This document shows, in pieces, positions 52,216-61,946 of a stretch of 64,000 nucleotides of DNA. The stretch's first letter is position 1, and the number at the start of each line of letters is the position of its first letter. Source of the DNA: Phycisphaeraceae bacterium. Lineage in GTDB: Bacteria; Planctomycetota; Phycisphaerae; Phycisphaerales; Phycisphaeraceae. The notes under the pieces were generated by a model that was given only the letters and a program-made list of their open reading frames with translations, was not told where the DNA came from and ran no database searches. Location: assembly GCA_028277745.1 (NCBI GenBank), contig JANQFR010000018.1, forward strand, positions 62,001 through 126,000. The letters run 5' to 3'. The position numbers and the translations under genes are program-made.

Positions 52216-54312
52216 ATGCCGTACACGCTTGCCGCCATCTCGCTCCTGGCCCCCGTGATGCTCGCGGGGCTGGTGCTGGCGTCGCTGCCGGTGCTGGCGC
52301 ACCTGCTCAACCGGCGGGCGCGGCGGACGCTGGTGTTCCCGACGATCGCGCTGCTCAAGGCGTCGTCGGCCAGCCAGGCGCAGCTGTTCAAGCTGCGGCG
52401 GTGGCTGCTGCTGGTGCTGCGGGTGCTGGCGGTGGGGCTGATCGTGTTCACCTTCGCCCGGCCGCTGTGGGTGAGCGACCCGCTGCACGCGGTGACCGCC
52501 GGCGGCGGGGCCGCGGTCGTGATGCTCGTCGACGCCAGCGCCTCGACCGCCCAGCGCATCGACGGCGTCGCGGCGGACGAGCTGATCCGCTCCGCAGGCG
52601 CCCGGGCGCTCGACGAGCTGGTCAGCGGCGCCGACCAGGTCAACCTCATCATCGCGGCCGACCGGCCCCAGGTCGTGTTCCCGCAGATGACCAGCAACCT
52701 GCCGGCGGTGCGCAGCGAACTGGAGCGGGTCACGCCCACGCCCTTCCGCGCCGACCTCGCCGCCGCGCTCGCCGAGGCGGCCCGCCTGCTCGCCCGGGCC
52801 GACCGCCCCGGCAAGCTCGTGATCCTCTCCGACCTGCAGGCCGCTAACTGGGACGACGCCCTCGCCCAGCCGCTGCCGCAGAACACCCGCGTCACGATCG
52901 TCCCGCTCGACGGGCCCGAGCCGGGCAACGTCGCCCTGTCCCGGCCGACCCTCGACCCGGCCGACCCCGTCGCGGGTCAGCCGGTCCAGCTCCGCGTCAC
53001 CGTGACCCACCACGGCACGCAGGCGCGCACGGCGGACATCACCGCGACGCTCGACGGCCAGCCGCTGGATACGAAGACCGTCACCCTCGAAGCGCGCCAG
53101 CCGCGTGAGGTGTCGTTCGACGCCCGGCTCGAGCCCGGCTCGCACGTCGTCCGGTTCGAGGTCGGCGACGACGCCCTGCTCAGCGACAACGCCATCCACC
53201 TGATCGCCCGCGCGGTCCGCCGCGTCCCGATCGCGGTGCTCGGCGACGACGGGCCCGACGCCGTCGGCTCGACCAGCTATTTCCTCCACCGCGCGCTGGC
53301 GCCGCACAACGGCGAGGCCGACCGATACGACGTGACGCAACTCACCGGCAACGACCCGATCGGCCAGGCGCGGGTGGTGTTCGTCAGCGACGTAGGCGCT
53401 CTCTCGGACGAAGCGCTCCAACGGCTGCACGAGTACGTCGACCAGGGCGGCGTGGCGGTCGCGTTCACCGGCGACAGCCCGGCGGACGCCGCGCTGATGC
53501 AGCTCAACGCGCTGGGCGAAGGGCGCGGGGCGCCGTGGCTGTTGACCGGGATGCAATCCGACGGGCCGATCCGGCTGGGGGAGATGGACCGGGCCTCGCC
53601 GATCGTGCGGGCGTTCGATGAGCGAAGCCGGCTGGCGCTGAGTGATATCGGGTTTGCGCGGGTGTGGCGGGCGGCCGAGCCGGACCCGGGGACGCGGGTG
53701 CTGCTGCGGTTCGCCGACGGGTCGCCGGCGGTGGGGTATCTCGATGTCGGGGCGGGGCGGCTGGCGGTCGTCAATTTCAGCCCGGCGTCGGACGCGGGCG
53801 ACCTGGGCAAGCGGGGCGCCTTCGTCGCGCTGGTCCACGCGCTGGCCGAGGGGCTGGCGCCGTCGCACACGGAGCGGGACCGGCCGATCGTCGGCCGGCC
53901 GCTGACGTTTTCGAGCCACGCGGCGGTGAGCCGCGACGGCCCGGCGCCGGCGGTGCTCGACCCGACCGACACCCCGGTCGCCGACGCCAGCTACAACGCC
54001 CGGCCCGACGGGCTGGACGTATACCTGCCCCGCGCCGCCATGCCGGGGGTGTACGCCGCGACCCAGGACGGCGCGGTGCTCGGCCGGGCGGCGGTCGACC
54101 CCGATCCGCGCGAGAGCGACCTGCGCCGCGTCGACGCGGCGGTGCTGGCCGAGCGCCTGACCCGGCAGGGCGCCGAGGTCGCGGTGTACGCGCTCGAGGC
54201 CGACGACGAGGTGCTGGCCCTGCGCGGCAAGCCGGTGTGGGGCTACCTGCTGCTGGCGGCGATGGGGTTGCTGGCGGTGGAGATGGCGCTGTTGGGGTAT
54301 TGGAGACGATGA
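52216..54312 (+). CDS. BatA-type vWA domain membrane protein
   Basis: 698 residues. Membrane segments at about 5-30 and 60-80 (LLLVLRVLAVGLIVFTFA) flank a cytoplasmic basic loop typical of BatA N-termini (LAHLLNRRARRTLVFPTIAL). A vWA domain follows with MIDAS VMLVDASASTAQ and NLIIAADRPQVV, then beta-rich and GATase-like regions (VVFVSDVGALSDEALQRL); a membrane helix (GYLLLAAMGLLAVEMALLGY) closes the protein. The ATG at 52216 is chosen over the TTG at 52201. The product would sit in the inner membrane with the vWA domain outside or inside depending on the helices; it ends one base before the next start. Confidence 0.9.
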   Translation: MPYTLAAISLLAPVMLAGLVLASLPVLAHLLNRRARRTLVFPTIALLKASSASQAQLFKLRRWLLLVLRVLAVGLIVFTFARPLWVSDPLHAVTAGGGAAVVMLVDASASTAQRIDGVAADELIRSAGARALDELVSGADQVNLIIAADRPQVVFPQMTSNLPAVRSELERVTPTPFRADLAAALAEAARLLARADRPGKLVILSDLQAANWDDALAQPLPQNTRVTIVPLDGPEPGNVALSRPTLDPADPVAGQPVQLRVTVTHHGTQARTADITATLDGQPLDTKTVTLEARQPREVSFDARLEPGSHVVRFEVGDDALLSDNAIHLIARAVRRVPIAVLGDDGPDAVGSTSYFLHRALAPHNGEADRYDVTQLTGNDPIGQARVVFVSDVGALSDEALQRLHEYVDQGGVAVAFTGDSPADAALMQLNALGEGRGAPWLLTGMQSDGPIRLGEMDRASPIVRAFDERSRLALSDIGFARVWRAAEPDPGTRVLLRFADGSPAVGYLDVGAGRLAVVNFSPASDAGDLGKRGAFVALVHALAEGLAPSHTERDRPIVGRPLTFSSHAAVSRDGPAPAVLDPTDTPVADASYNARPDGLDVYLPRAAMPGVYAATQDGAVLGRAAVDPDPRESDLRRVDAAVLAERLTRQGAEVAVYALEADDEVLALRGKPVWGYLLLAAMGLLAVEMALLGYWRR

Positions 54313-54313
54313 C

Positions 54314-56566
54314 GTGACGGTCGCGGCGGACATCCTGTGGCGGCCGTTCTTCGAGCCGATCGAAGCCGTGGCGGCGGCGGGGGTCGTGCTGGGGGCGATC
54401 GCGGTGTTCGCGTACGTGCGCACGATGCGGGCCCACCCGGTGATCGCGCTGCCGCTGCTGTTGATGCGCCTGGCGCTGGTCGCGGTGATCACGGTGCTGC
54501 TGATGGGGCCGAGCGTGATGCCCGAGTCGTCGACCGCGCCCACCCGGCCGACGCTGACGATCGCGGTGGACAACTCCGGCTCGATGGCGCGCGACGACGT
54601 GAACGGCGCGACGCGCCTCGATTTCGCCCTGCAGCAATGGCTCAACCCCGAGCGGCTCGAAGCGCTGGCGCGGACCCACGACCTGGCGTTCGTGGCGCTG
54701 GGCGAGTCGGCCCGGTCGACCACGGTCGAGGCGCTCAGCGCCGAGGCGCGGGTGTCCAACCTCGCCGACAGCGTGCGGCAGGTGGTCAACGAGCTGGATG
54801 AAGACCAGGACGGCCTGACGGTGGTGGTGATCAGCGACGGCCACGACACGGCTTCGGCGCCATTCGCGGCGGCGGCGGAGCTGGCGCGGGCGCGCGGGGC
54901 GGCGGTGCACACGGTGACGCTGGGCGGGCCGGACCTGCAGCAGGACGTGGCCCTCGCCGCGACGCCGATGCAGGAGTACCTGCTCAAGGGCGAGTCGGGC
55001 CGGATCGCGGTGCGCGTCATGCAGTCCGGCGCCGGGCGGGAGCAGACCACGGTCCGCATGAAGCGCGGCGAAGAGACCCAGACCTTCCCGGTCGTCTTCA
55101 ACGGCCAGTCGTCGGTGACGCTGGACATCCCGATCCGCGAGGACGCGGTGGGCCGGTACGAGTATCAGCTCAGCGTCGACGCGTTGCCGGGCGAGTCCGA
55201 GCAGCGCAACAACCACCAATCGGTGTTCATGGACGTGACGGCCGAGCGGTTCAAGGTGTTGATCCTGGAGGGTGAGCCGTACTGGGACACGAAGTACCTG
55301 GCGCAGACGTTACGGAAGGACGACCGGATCGAGCTGGTGCAGTTCACGCAGATCACGCCGACGCGTCGGCAGAAGGTGGTGACTCGGATCGAGCCGTCGG
55401 AGGCGGTGTTTCCCGAGTCGCTGGAGGACTTGTGCCGGTACGACGTGATCGTGCTGGGCAAGGGGGTGGAGCAGTTGCTGGACGTGTCGGTGCTGGAGCA
55501 GTTGCCGCGGTACGTGGGCGAGTACGGGGGGCGGGTGGTGTTTTCGCGGGGCCGGGCGTACGACGCGTCGACGCCGGCGGGGATGCGGGCGGGCCGGGCG
55601 CTGGAGGTGATCGAGCCGGTGGTGTGGGGGCGGGGGGTGCTGCGGGACCAGCGGCTGGCGTTGGAGAATGACGGGGTGACGCACCCGGCGTTCGCGGTGG
55701 GTGAGAGCCGGGTCGGCGGCGCGGCTCGGCTGGTGGGCGAGCTGCCCGCGCTGGGGTCGCTGCCGGTGGTGGCGCGGGAGAAGACGCTGACACGGGTGCT
55801 GGCGCGGGCCCGGCCGACGGGGGTCGGCGGCGGGGTCGGGCGGGGGCAGGCGGTGATCGTGACGATGCCATACGACCGCGGCATCGTCGCCGGGGTGCTG
55901 GGCGAGGGGCTGTGGAAGTGGAGCCTGGCGGCGGACGAGGAGGCGAAGTTCACCGGGGTGTTCGACCGGTTCTGGTCGAACCTTGTGCGGTGGGCGGCGA
56001 TGGGCGGGGAGTTCGCGCCGGGCCAGGAGGTGACGCTGCGGCTATCGCGGCAGAACGTGCAGGTGGGCGACACGATCAACATCGAGGTGGTGCGTCGGCT
56101 GCTGCCGGGCGCCGAGGACCGGGCGCCGCTGACGGTCACGACGCCGGGGGGCAACGTCGCGAACCCGGCGCTGCGGAGCGTGGGCGGGGGCACGATGCGG
56201 CAGCGGGCGGAGTTCAAGCCCGACGAGGCGGGGGTGTACGTGGCGAGCATCGCGGCGCCGAACGCAGACGACGGCGGCGAGCCGAAGGTGGTCGAAGCGC
56301 GGTTCAATGTGTACGACATCAACCGGGAGATGCTGCACTCGGCGGCGGACCCGGGCGCGATGCGGTTCCTCGCGGAAGAGACGGGCGGGGTGGTGCTCGA
56401 CCCGTTTCGGCCCGGCGAGCTGGCGGACCTGCTCGCGCGGGAGCAGGCGGCGCGGGTCGTGCCTCCTCAACCGACCTATATCTGGGACCGGGGCTGGGTG
56501 TTAGCATGTCTGTTGCTCTGGGCGGGCGCGGAGTGGCTGCTGCGGAAGAAAGGCGGGCTGCTGTGA
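54314..56566 (+). CDS. vWA domain membrane protein, second in cluster
   Basis: 750 residues with a GTG start just after the upstream stop. Two helices at about 20-38 and 48-66 precede a vWA domain with MIDAS TIAVDNSGSMARDD and GLTVVVISDGHDTASA. A glutamine-amidotransferase-like fold follows (VLILEGEPYWDTKYLAQTLR, YDVIVLGKGVEQLLDVSVLE), then beta domains and a C-terminal helix (GWVLACLLLWAGAEWLL). Architecture is as in planctomycetal homologues in MoxR clusters. The stop overlaps the next start by TGATG. Function is not known. Confidence 0.88.
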   Translation: MTVAADILWRPFFEPIEAVAAAGVVLGAIAVFAYVRTMRAHPVIALPLLLMRLALVAVITVLLMGPSVMPESSTAPTRPTLTIAVDNSGSMARDDVNGATRLDFALQQWLNPERLEALARTHDLAFVALGESARSTTVEALSAEARVSNLADSVRQVVNELDEDQDGLTVVVISDGHDTASAPFAAAAELARARGAAVHTVTLGGPDLQQDVALAATPMQEYLLKGESGRIAVRVMQSGAGREQTTVRMKRGEETQTFPVVFNGQSSVTLDIPIREDAVGRYEYQLSVDALPGESEQRNNHQSVFMDVTAERFKVLILEGEPYWDTKYLAQTLRKDDRIELVQFTQITPTRRQKVVTRIEPSEAVFPESLEDLCRYDVIVLGKGVEQLLDVSVLEQLPRYVGEYGGRVVFSRGRAYDASTPAGMRAGRALEVIEPVVWGRGVLRDQRLALENDGVTHPAFAVGESRVGGAARLVGELPALGSLPVVAREKTLTRVLARARPTGVGGGVGRGQAVIVTMPYDRGIVAGVLGEGLWKWSLAADEEAKFTGVFDRFWSNLVRWAAMGGEFAPGQEVTLRLSRQNVQVGDTINIEVVRRLLPGAEDRAPLTVTTPGGNVANPALRSVGGGTMRQRAEFKPDEAGVYVASIAAPNADDGGEPKVVEARFNVYDINREMLHSAADPGAMRFLAEETGGVVLDPFRPGELADLLAREQAARVVPPQPTYIWDRGWVLACLLLWAGAEWLLRKKGGLL

Positions 56567-59457
56567 TGGGCAGGAACGAAGCGGTGGAGCGGTTGTTGCG
56601 GGCGGCGCATCGGCGGTCGGTCGGCGTGGACGCGGTGCGGCGCGGGCTGTGGGCGGCGGCGATCGGCGCGGCGGCGTTCCTCGCGGCCGTCCTGGTCGAC
56701 GCGGCCCTGGGGCTGCACGCGTGGGCGCTGATCGTGCTGGACGGGTTGTTCGTGGGCCTGGCGGCGACGGCGCTGATGGGGCTGACCCTGTTCATCGTCA
56801 GCCGGCGGTTCCGGCCGGCGCGCACGGCGGTGGCGGTGCAGCGGCGGATGAACCTGCGCGGCAGCCCGCTGATCAACGCGGTGCAGCTGTCGGCGACGGC
56901 CGACGCGTCCGCGAGCCCGGCGTTGCGCGAGCACGCGGTGACGATGGGCAACGAGCTGGCCGAGGCGATCGAGCCGCACGAGGCGGTCGACCACGGCCCG
57001 GCGTGGCGCGCGCTGCGGTGGGCGCTGGGCGCGGCGCTGGTGCTGGCGATCGCGTACGTGTTGATGCCGCGGGTGTTCCACGCGGTCCTGCCGCGGATGT
57101 TCGCGCCGCTGGCGGACCACCCGCCGTACACGCTGGTGCAGTTTGAAGTCACGGTCGAGCCGGCGCCTGCGCTGGTCGGCCGGCCGGCGTCGATCCGCGT
57201 GCGCCTGACCGGGCCGACGCTCCCGCCGCGGTCCACCCTCGTGTTCGTGGACGACGACGGCGTCCGCCAGCACCTGCCCATGCTTCGCCGGGCCGTCGAC
57301 GACGACGACGCGGTCCATTACCAACTCAAGATCGAACGCCCCGACCGCAGCCGGCGGTTCTTCATCGATACGCCCGAGGGCCGCAGCGCCTATCACGACT
57401 TCACGGTCAAGCCCACGCCCCTGCTCGAACGCGCCTCGGCCGCGTTCTTCTACCCCGCCTACACCGGCTGGAAGTCCACGAAAGAGCCGCTCAACCTCAC
57501 CGGCCTGCGCGCCCTCGAGGGCACGACCGTCTCGCTCACCGTCGAGAGCAACGTCCCGCTGGGCGTCTCGACCCTGCGGCTTACGCCGGAGGACGAGACG
57601 CTGAGCGAGTTGGAAATCCCGCTCGAGCCCGACCCCTCGCGGCCGCACACCGCGGCCGGCCGGTTCGACATGCCGTTTGTCGGGACATATGCGATCGAGC
57701 TCGTCGGCGCCGACGGCACGCCGGGCGCCGAACCGATCACCGGCCCGCTCCACGCCGTGCCCGACTACGCTCCGCGGGTCAGCATCGAGACCCCGGCGCG
57801 CCGCGTCGTCGTGCCCGAGGGCTGGAAGCTCGACGTGGCCGTGGCCGCCAGTGACGACATCGGCGTCGGGCAGGTCATGCTGCAGCGCGCGGTCAACGGC
57901 TGGGGCTCGACCGGCGTCGAGCTGAAGACCGCCGCGACCGGGCCCAACTACGTCACCGCCTCCGACGCGTTCGACCTCGCCGCGCTCGGGGCCAAGGCGG
58001 GTGACCTGATCACGTACTTCGCCGTCGCCCGCGACAACAAGCCCCCTGTCGCCAACCTCGCCGAGACGCCGGTTCACTCCATCGAGGTCATCTCCATGGA
58101 GGAGTACCTCGAGTTCCAGCGGACCCGTTACCGGATTGATGACCTCAACGCGGAGTGGGCCGAGTACCAGCAGCGGCTCGACGAGTTGAAAGCCAAGCGG
58201 GAGCAACTGCTCGAACAGCTCCAGGAACTGCAGAAGCAGCTCGAACAGACCGACCAGCCGTCGGCCGAGCAACGCGAACAGATGGAGCAGCTCGAACAGG
58301 ACCTCAGCGCGTACGCCGAGGAGGCGTTCGAGCTATTTGAAGAGATGCGCAAGCGCACCGAGGAGCCGACGCTGTACGAGTTCGAGAACCCTTACAAGGA
58401 CTTGCTCGAACGGGTCGGCACGGAGTTGCAGGGCCAGGGCGCCGACGCGTTGGGGCTGCAGAACCAGCTCTCGCAGATGCGTCGGGGGCCGGCGTCGCCC
58501 GCGCAGCAGCAGCGGATGCAGAAGCTGCTGCAACGGTTCAAGGAGAACGACCGCCCGTTCGACGAAGCCTTCGAGCAGGAGCGTCAGGAGACGCAGGAGG
58601 ACCTGCAGCGGCTGCAGCTGGCGGACGACATCCTGGCCCAGGCGGAGCGGGTCCGCGGGGTGATCGACGGCCAGCAGGAGCTGGCGCAGCGCATGGCGGC
58701 GCTGCGCGACGTGAAGGAGCCGACGGCCGCCCAGCGCCAGCGGATGAAGCAGCTGGCCGAGGAGCAGGCGGCGCTGGAGCGGGAGCTGGCCGACGCGACG
58801 GCGGGGCTGGAGTCGGCCGCGGAGGCGGCGCAGGAGTTGCTGCCCACGATGTGCAGCAGCGCGACCGCGTTGTGCGAGGCGATCCGCTCGAACCAGATCA
58901 ACGACGACATGCGCGGCGCCGCCGAGGGCGGCCGCGCCGGCAACGGCGCCGAGGCGGCGCGCCTCGCGCAGCTGGCCGCCGACAAGCTCGACGCCCTGCT
59001 CAGCGACTGCCAGGGGATGAGCGGCCAGGCCCAGCAGGAGCTCGATGGCTGCCTGAGCCTGCCCCGTTACGCGCTGCGCAACGCCATGGACCAGATGGCC
59101 CAGTCCCGCAACATCCCCGGCCTGGGCAACAAGCCAGGCGGGCGGGGCGGCGGGTACGCCGGCTCGCAGACCCGGCTGACGGTCATCGGCCCCTCCCGGC
59201 TGGGCTCGGGCGAGAGCGATCGGCACGCCCACCGCGGTCATGGCCACGGCCAGGGCCGCGCGGGGACCGAACACGGCCTCACCGGCGATGACGCCGAGTC
59301 GCTCACCCCCGACAGCGTCACCGCCCGCGGGGGCGACGTCGCCGTGCTGATTGACGTCCCCCAGCCCTACCGCGAGCTCGCCGAGGCATATTTCAAACGC
59401 CTGGCCGAAGAAGACCATCTCCGCGGTTCCGATCAGGACGGCCGTCGTCTAGAATAG
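56566..59457 (+). CDS. Large membrane protein with long coiled coil (DUF4175-like)
   Basis: 963 residues. Two membrane helices at about 25-50 and 55-80 and a third near 145-165 are followed by a periplasm-type beta region (about 180-500) and a long Gln/Glu/Leu coiled coil (about 520-760: LDELKAKREQLLEQLQELQK, EQREQMEQLEQDLSAYAEEA). The C-terminus is Gly/His/Arg-rich. ATG at 56566 overlaps the upstream TGA; the longer frame from 55912 covers the vWA gene and is false. Such proteins occur in the MoxR/vWA cluster of planctomycetes; a structural link between the membrane and the envelope complex is a possible role (inference). Confidence 0.85.
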   Translation: MGRNEAVERLLRAAHRRSVGVDAVRRGLWAAAIGAAAFLAAVLVDAALGLHAWALIVLDGLFVGLAATALMGLTLFIVSRRFRPARTAVAVQRRMNLRGSPLINAVQLSATADASASPALREHAVTMGNELAEAIEPHEAVDHGPAWRALRWALGAALVLAIAYVLMPRVFHAVLPRMFAPLADHPPYTLVQFEVTVEPAPALVGRPASIRVRLTGPTLPPRSTLVFVDDDGVRQHLPMLRRAVDDDDAVHYQLKIERPDRSRRFFIDTPEGRSAYHDFTVKPTPLLERASAAFFYPAYTGWKSTKEPLNLTGLRALEGTTVSLTVESNVPLGVSTLRLTPEDETLSELEIPLEPDPSRPHTAAGRFDMPFVGTYAIELVGADGTPGAEPITGPLHAVPDYAPRVSIETPARRVVVPEGWKLDVAVAASDDIGVGQVMLQRAVNGWGSTGVELKTAATGPNYVTASDAFDLAALGAKAGDLITYFAVARDNKPPVANLAETPVHSIEVISMEEYLEFQRTRYRIDDLNAEWAEYQQRLDELKAKREQLLEQLQELQKQLEQTDQPSAEQREQMEQLEQDLSAYAEEAFELFEEMRKRTEEPTLYEFENPYKDLLERVGTELQGQGADALGLQNQLSQMRRGPASPAQQQRMQKLLQRFKENDRPFDEAFEQERQETQEDLQRLQLADDILAQAERVRGVIDGQQELAQRMAALRDVKEPTAAQRQRMKQLAEEQAALERELADATAGLESAAEAAQELLPTMCSSATALCEAIRSNQINDDMRGAAEGGRAGNGAEAARLAQLAADKLDALLSDCQGMSGQAQQELDGCLSLPRYALRNAMDQMAQSRNIPGLGNKPGGRGGGYAGSQTRLTVIGPSRLGSGESDRHAHRGHGHGQGRAGTEHGLTGDDAESLTPDSVTARGGDVAVLIDVPQPYRELAEAYFKRLAEEDHLRGSDQDGRRLE

Positions 59458-59478
59458 AGGCAAACCGGGAGCACCTTC

Positions 59479-60165
59479 ATGAAACAGATTCCAGCCTTGA
59501 CCGCGTTCCTCGCCGTCCTCGCCCTGCTGCTGCATCCCGCCGTCGCGGAAGACCCCGCCGCGGAAGACGAAGGCAGCTTTATCCAGGCGGCGAACCTGGT
59601 CTACGCCAACAACAAGACCAGCGAGTGCTTCGCCGACCAGTTCCTGGCGCAGATCAAGAAAGACACCCACATCAACACCAAGCCGCGCTTCAGCCCGGTC
59701 CGCCTCGACTCGGCCGAGATGTACGAGCACCCGTTCGCCGTGATGACCGGCAGCGGCTCGTTCGTGCTCACCGCCGCCCAGCGCGACAACATGCGCCGCT
59801 ACCTCGAACGCGGCGGGTTCATCGTCGCGTCCGCCAGTTGCAGCGACAAGAAGTGGGTCGCCAGCCTCCGCGGCGAGATCGGCACGATCTTCCCCGACAA
59901 CCCCATGGTCAAGCTCGAAGCCGACCACCCCATCTTCCACAGCGTCTACGACATCACCACCAGCAAGTACAAGAAACGCGGCATGGAGCAGCTGCCCCAC
60001 CTCGAAGGCCTCGAGATCGACGGGCGCGTCGTGCTGATCTTCTCGCCCGACGGCCTCAACGACACCGAGAACGCCGGGCCCAACTGCTGTTGCTGCGGCG
60101 GCAACGAGGTCAAGGAGGCCAAACGCCTCAACGTCAACATCCTCGCCTATGCGCTGACCCACTGA
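59479..60165 (+). CDS. DUF4159 domain-containing exported protein
   Basis: 228 residues with a signal peptide (ALTAFLAVLALLLHPAVA). The DUF4159 core runs from QAANLVYANN through YEHPFAVMTGSGSFVLT, RRYLERGGFIVASASCSDKK to DGLNDTENAGPNCCCCGGNE; four consecutive Cys stand near residues 197-200. It resembles a flavodoxin-like GATase fold common in MoxR clusters. The function is unknown. GGAG lies seven bases upstream of the ATG. It precedes the thioredoxin gene by one base. Confidence 0.9.
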   Translation: MKQIPALTAFLAVLALLLHPAVAEDPAAEDEGSFIQAANLVYANNKTSECFADQFLAQIKKDTHINTKPRFSPVRLDSAEMYEHPFAVMTGSGSFVLTAAQRDNMRRYLERGGFIVASASCSDKKWVASLRGEIGTIFPDNPMVKLEADHPIFHSVYDITTSKYKKRGMEQLPHLEGLEIDGRVVLIFSPDGLNDTENAGPNCCCCGGNEVKEAKRLNVNILAYALTH

Positions 60166-60166
60166 C

Positions 60167-60970
60167 ATGGCCCGCTGGCTCACCCTCGCTGTCCTGACCC
60201 TTGGCCTGGCCCTCGCCGCTTCGGCGCAGGAGCAGGACCAGCCGCCCGCCGATCCCCAGCCGCGCTCGATCCCGATGGGCGAGTTCGAAACCGTCCTCGC
60301 CCGCGGCATGGCCGAAGGCAAAGTCACGGTCATCTATTTCACCGCCGACTGGTGCGGGTGGTGCCGCAAGCTGGAGACGAGCGCTTTTGTCGATCCCGAC
60401 GTGATCCGCGCCGCCGAGCCGTTCGTGTTCGCCAAGGTCGACGTCGATGAGGAGCCGCAGGTCGCGGCGATCTTCGGTGCGTTCGGCCTGCCGTCGTTCT
60501 ACATGATCAACGCGCGGGGCGAGCTGCTGGACCAGCGTAACGGCTACCTCACGCCGACCGACCTGAAGCAATGGCTGGACGAGTCGGCGGGCAAGGCGTT
60601 GGCGCCGGGCGTGTTTCAGGACGCGCTGCTGACCCTGACGGCGACGCGGCGCGAGCTGGAGACGATGGAGCCGGGCCCCGAGGCCGACGCCACGGTGGTG
60701 AAGGTGGTGGAGGGCCTGAGCCGGTCCCAGCGGCTGGGCCGGGCGGAGACGAAGCAGGCGTTGGTCGCCGCGGGCGCCAAGGCCTGGCCGGGGCTGGCGG
60801 CGTGCCTGGAGCGGGAGGAGTTGGCGATCCGGGCCGCGGGGAGCGACGTGCTCAAGGCCTCGACCGGCGCGGGGCTGGCGTTCGACCCGTTCGCCGACGA
60901 ACCGACGCGGGCCGAGCAGGTCAAGCAGTGGCGGCGGTGGATCGACAGCGCCGCGGTCCTGAGCGACTAG
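60167..60970 (+). CDS. Exported thioredoxin-like protein
   Basis: 267 residues. A signal peptide (ARWLTLAVLTLGLALAASA) is followed by a thioredoxin domain with YFTADWCGWCRKLE (C63-C66), VAAIFGAFGLPSFYMI (cis-Pro) and an extra helical C-terminal domain of about 120 residues. It may reduce or form disulfides in the periplasm, for instance the Cys cluster of the upstream DUF4159 protein (inference). Last gene of the moxR cluster; a palindromic element directly follows the stop. Confidence 0.88.
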   Translation: MARWLTLAVLTLGLALAASAQEQDQPPADPQPRSIPMGEFETVLARGMAEGKVTVIYFTADWCGWCRKLETSAFVDPDVIRAAEPFVFAKVDVDEEPQVAAIFGAFGLPSFYMINARGELLDQRNGYLTPTDLKQWLDESAGKALAPGVFQDALLTLTATRRELETMEPGPEADATVVKVVEGLSRSQRLGRAETKQALVAAGAKAWPGLAACLEREELAIRAAGSDVLKASTGAGLAFDPFADEPTRAEQVKQWRRWIDSAAVLSD

Positions 60971-61058
60971 AGCAGATCATTTTTGAGCCGATCGCTTTCC
61001 CCTCTTAGCCGGCGGGCTACGCCCGCCTGGTCCGGGGCCGCGTAGCGGCCCGGCTAAG
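60967..61058. repeat. Three-stem palindromic element, copy 5, with conserved flank
   Basis: The core at 61004-61058 is 55 bases: outer arms CTTAGCC and GGCTAAG, hairpin GGCGGGC-TAC-GCCCGCC, spacer TGGTCCGG, hairpin GGGCCGC-GTA-GCGGCCC. The flank CTAGAGCAGATCA starts at the thioredoxin stop codon and shares TCGCTTT..CC..TC with the copy at 33439. It lies between convergent genes. Confidence 0.88.
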
Positions 61059-61150
61059 TCAACCACCGCAGCTCCATGAGCGGGAAGTGATACGTCAAGT
61101 GGGCTCGCTCTAACACAAAGAAGACGAGGGATCGCCGCCTCCGCTTTCCC

Positions 61151-61918
61151 TCACGCGTCATGGCGGCGCTGCATCTCTTTCAACGCCTCGGCCGGGTCGT
61201 GGGGCAGGTCGTCGTCCGGCTCTGGCGAACCGTCTTCGTCTTCATCCTCAGCCGCGGCGTCGCGGCGCTCGATCCGCCGGCGCTGCCGTTCGAGCGGGCT
61301 GGGCGCCGCGCCCCGGCGCGTCAGCCGCCGCAGCAGGAAAAACAACGCCGCCGCGCCCGCCAGCGCTGCGCCGATCAGCAACGGACGCATCCACACCCCG
61401 CCCTCGGCCACGATCCGCACCGGCCGGCCGACAAACGTCAGATACCGCCGCGGCCGGTTCTCCATGTCCAGCGTGTGCCACAGTTTGTAAAACCGCGCCG
61501 CGATCTGGACCTTCGTGCCCCGTGCCGGCCGCGTCATCGTCTCCTGCGGATCGATGAAATACACCACCGCGAAATCTTCGTCCCCCGGCCCGACCTGGAC
61601 CGCCCACTCGGTCAACGCCTCGCCCCACGGCCCGGGCCGCACCAGATCGATCCGTCGCTTGCGCAGGAACTCGCCCTCGATCAAAAACACCTCCCCGCGG
61701 GAGGCGCCCGGGTCCGCCGCCAGCGATACCCAACTCGGCGTCGCCGCGCCGTCCCAGTCGTCCTTGTCCCACCCCATCGCGTTGCCCAGCAGCGCATAAA
61801 GCCCGGGCCCGTCCAGGCGCGGCGAGTCGTCATACACCGCGCCCAACTGCACCTGCTGCACCTCCGTCAACGGCGGAGCGCCCAGCGTCAACGCGGCAAA
61901 GACGACGGGAAGGATCAT
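61151..61918 (-). CDS. Membrane protein of unknown function
   Basis: 255 residues. A signal peptide (MILPVVFAALTLGAPPLTE) is followed by a beta-type extracytoplasmic domain of about 150 residues (VQLGAVYDDSPRLDGPGLYA), one helix (LLIGAALAGAAALFFLLRRL, about 185-205) and a basic-then-acidic cytoplasmic tail (EDEDEDGSPEPDDDLPHDPA). I do not recognise a family. It is divergent from guaA and converges with the moxR cluster end. Confidence 0.7.
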   Translation of the reverse strand: MILPVVFAALTLGAPPLTEVQQVQLGAVYDDSPRLDGPGLYALLGNAMGWDKDDWDGAATPSWVSLAADPGASRGEVFLIEGEFLRKRRIDLVRPGPWGEALTEWAVQVGPGDEDFAVVYFIDPQETMTRPARGTKVQIAARFYKLWHTLDMENRPRRYLTFVGRPVRIVAEGGVWMRPLLIGAALAGAAALFFLLRRLTRRGAAPSPLERQRRRIERRDAAAEDEDEDGSPEPDDDLPHDPAEALKEMQRRHDA

Positions 61919-61946
61919 GTCTAGATTTTACAGGGGTTTGGAGCCG

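Noticed and set aside
51172..55128. Open frame of 1318 codons on the minus strand opposite DUF58 and the vWA gene
   Set aside because: It is antisense to three well-supported genes, has low-complexity Arg/Gly/Val/Pro-rich sequence and arises from GC-rich codon bias.
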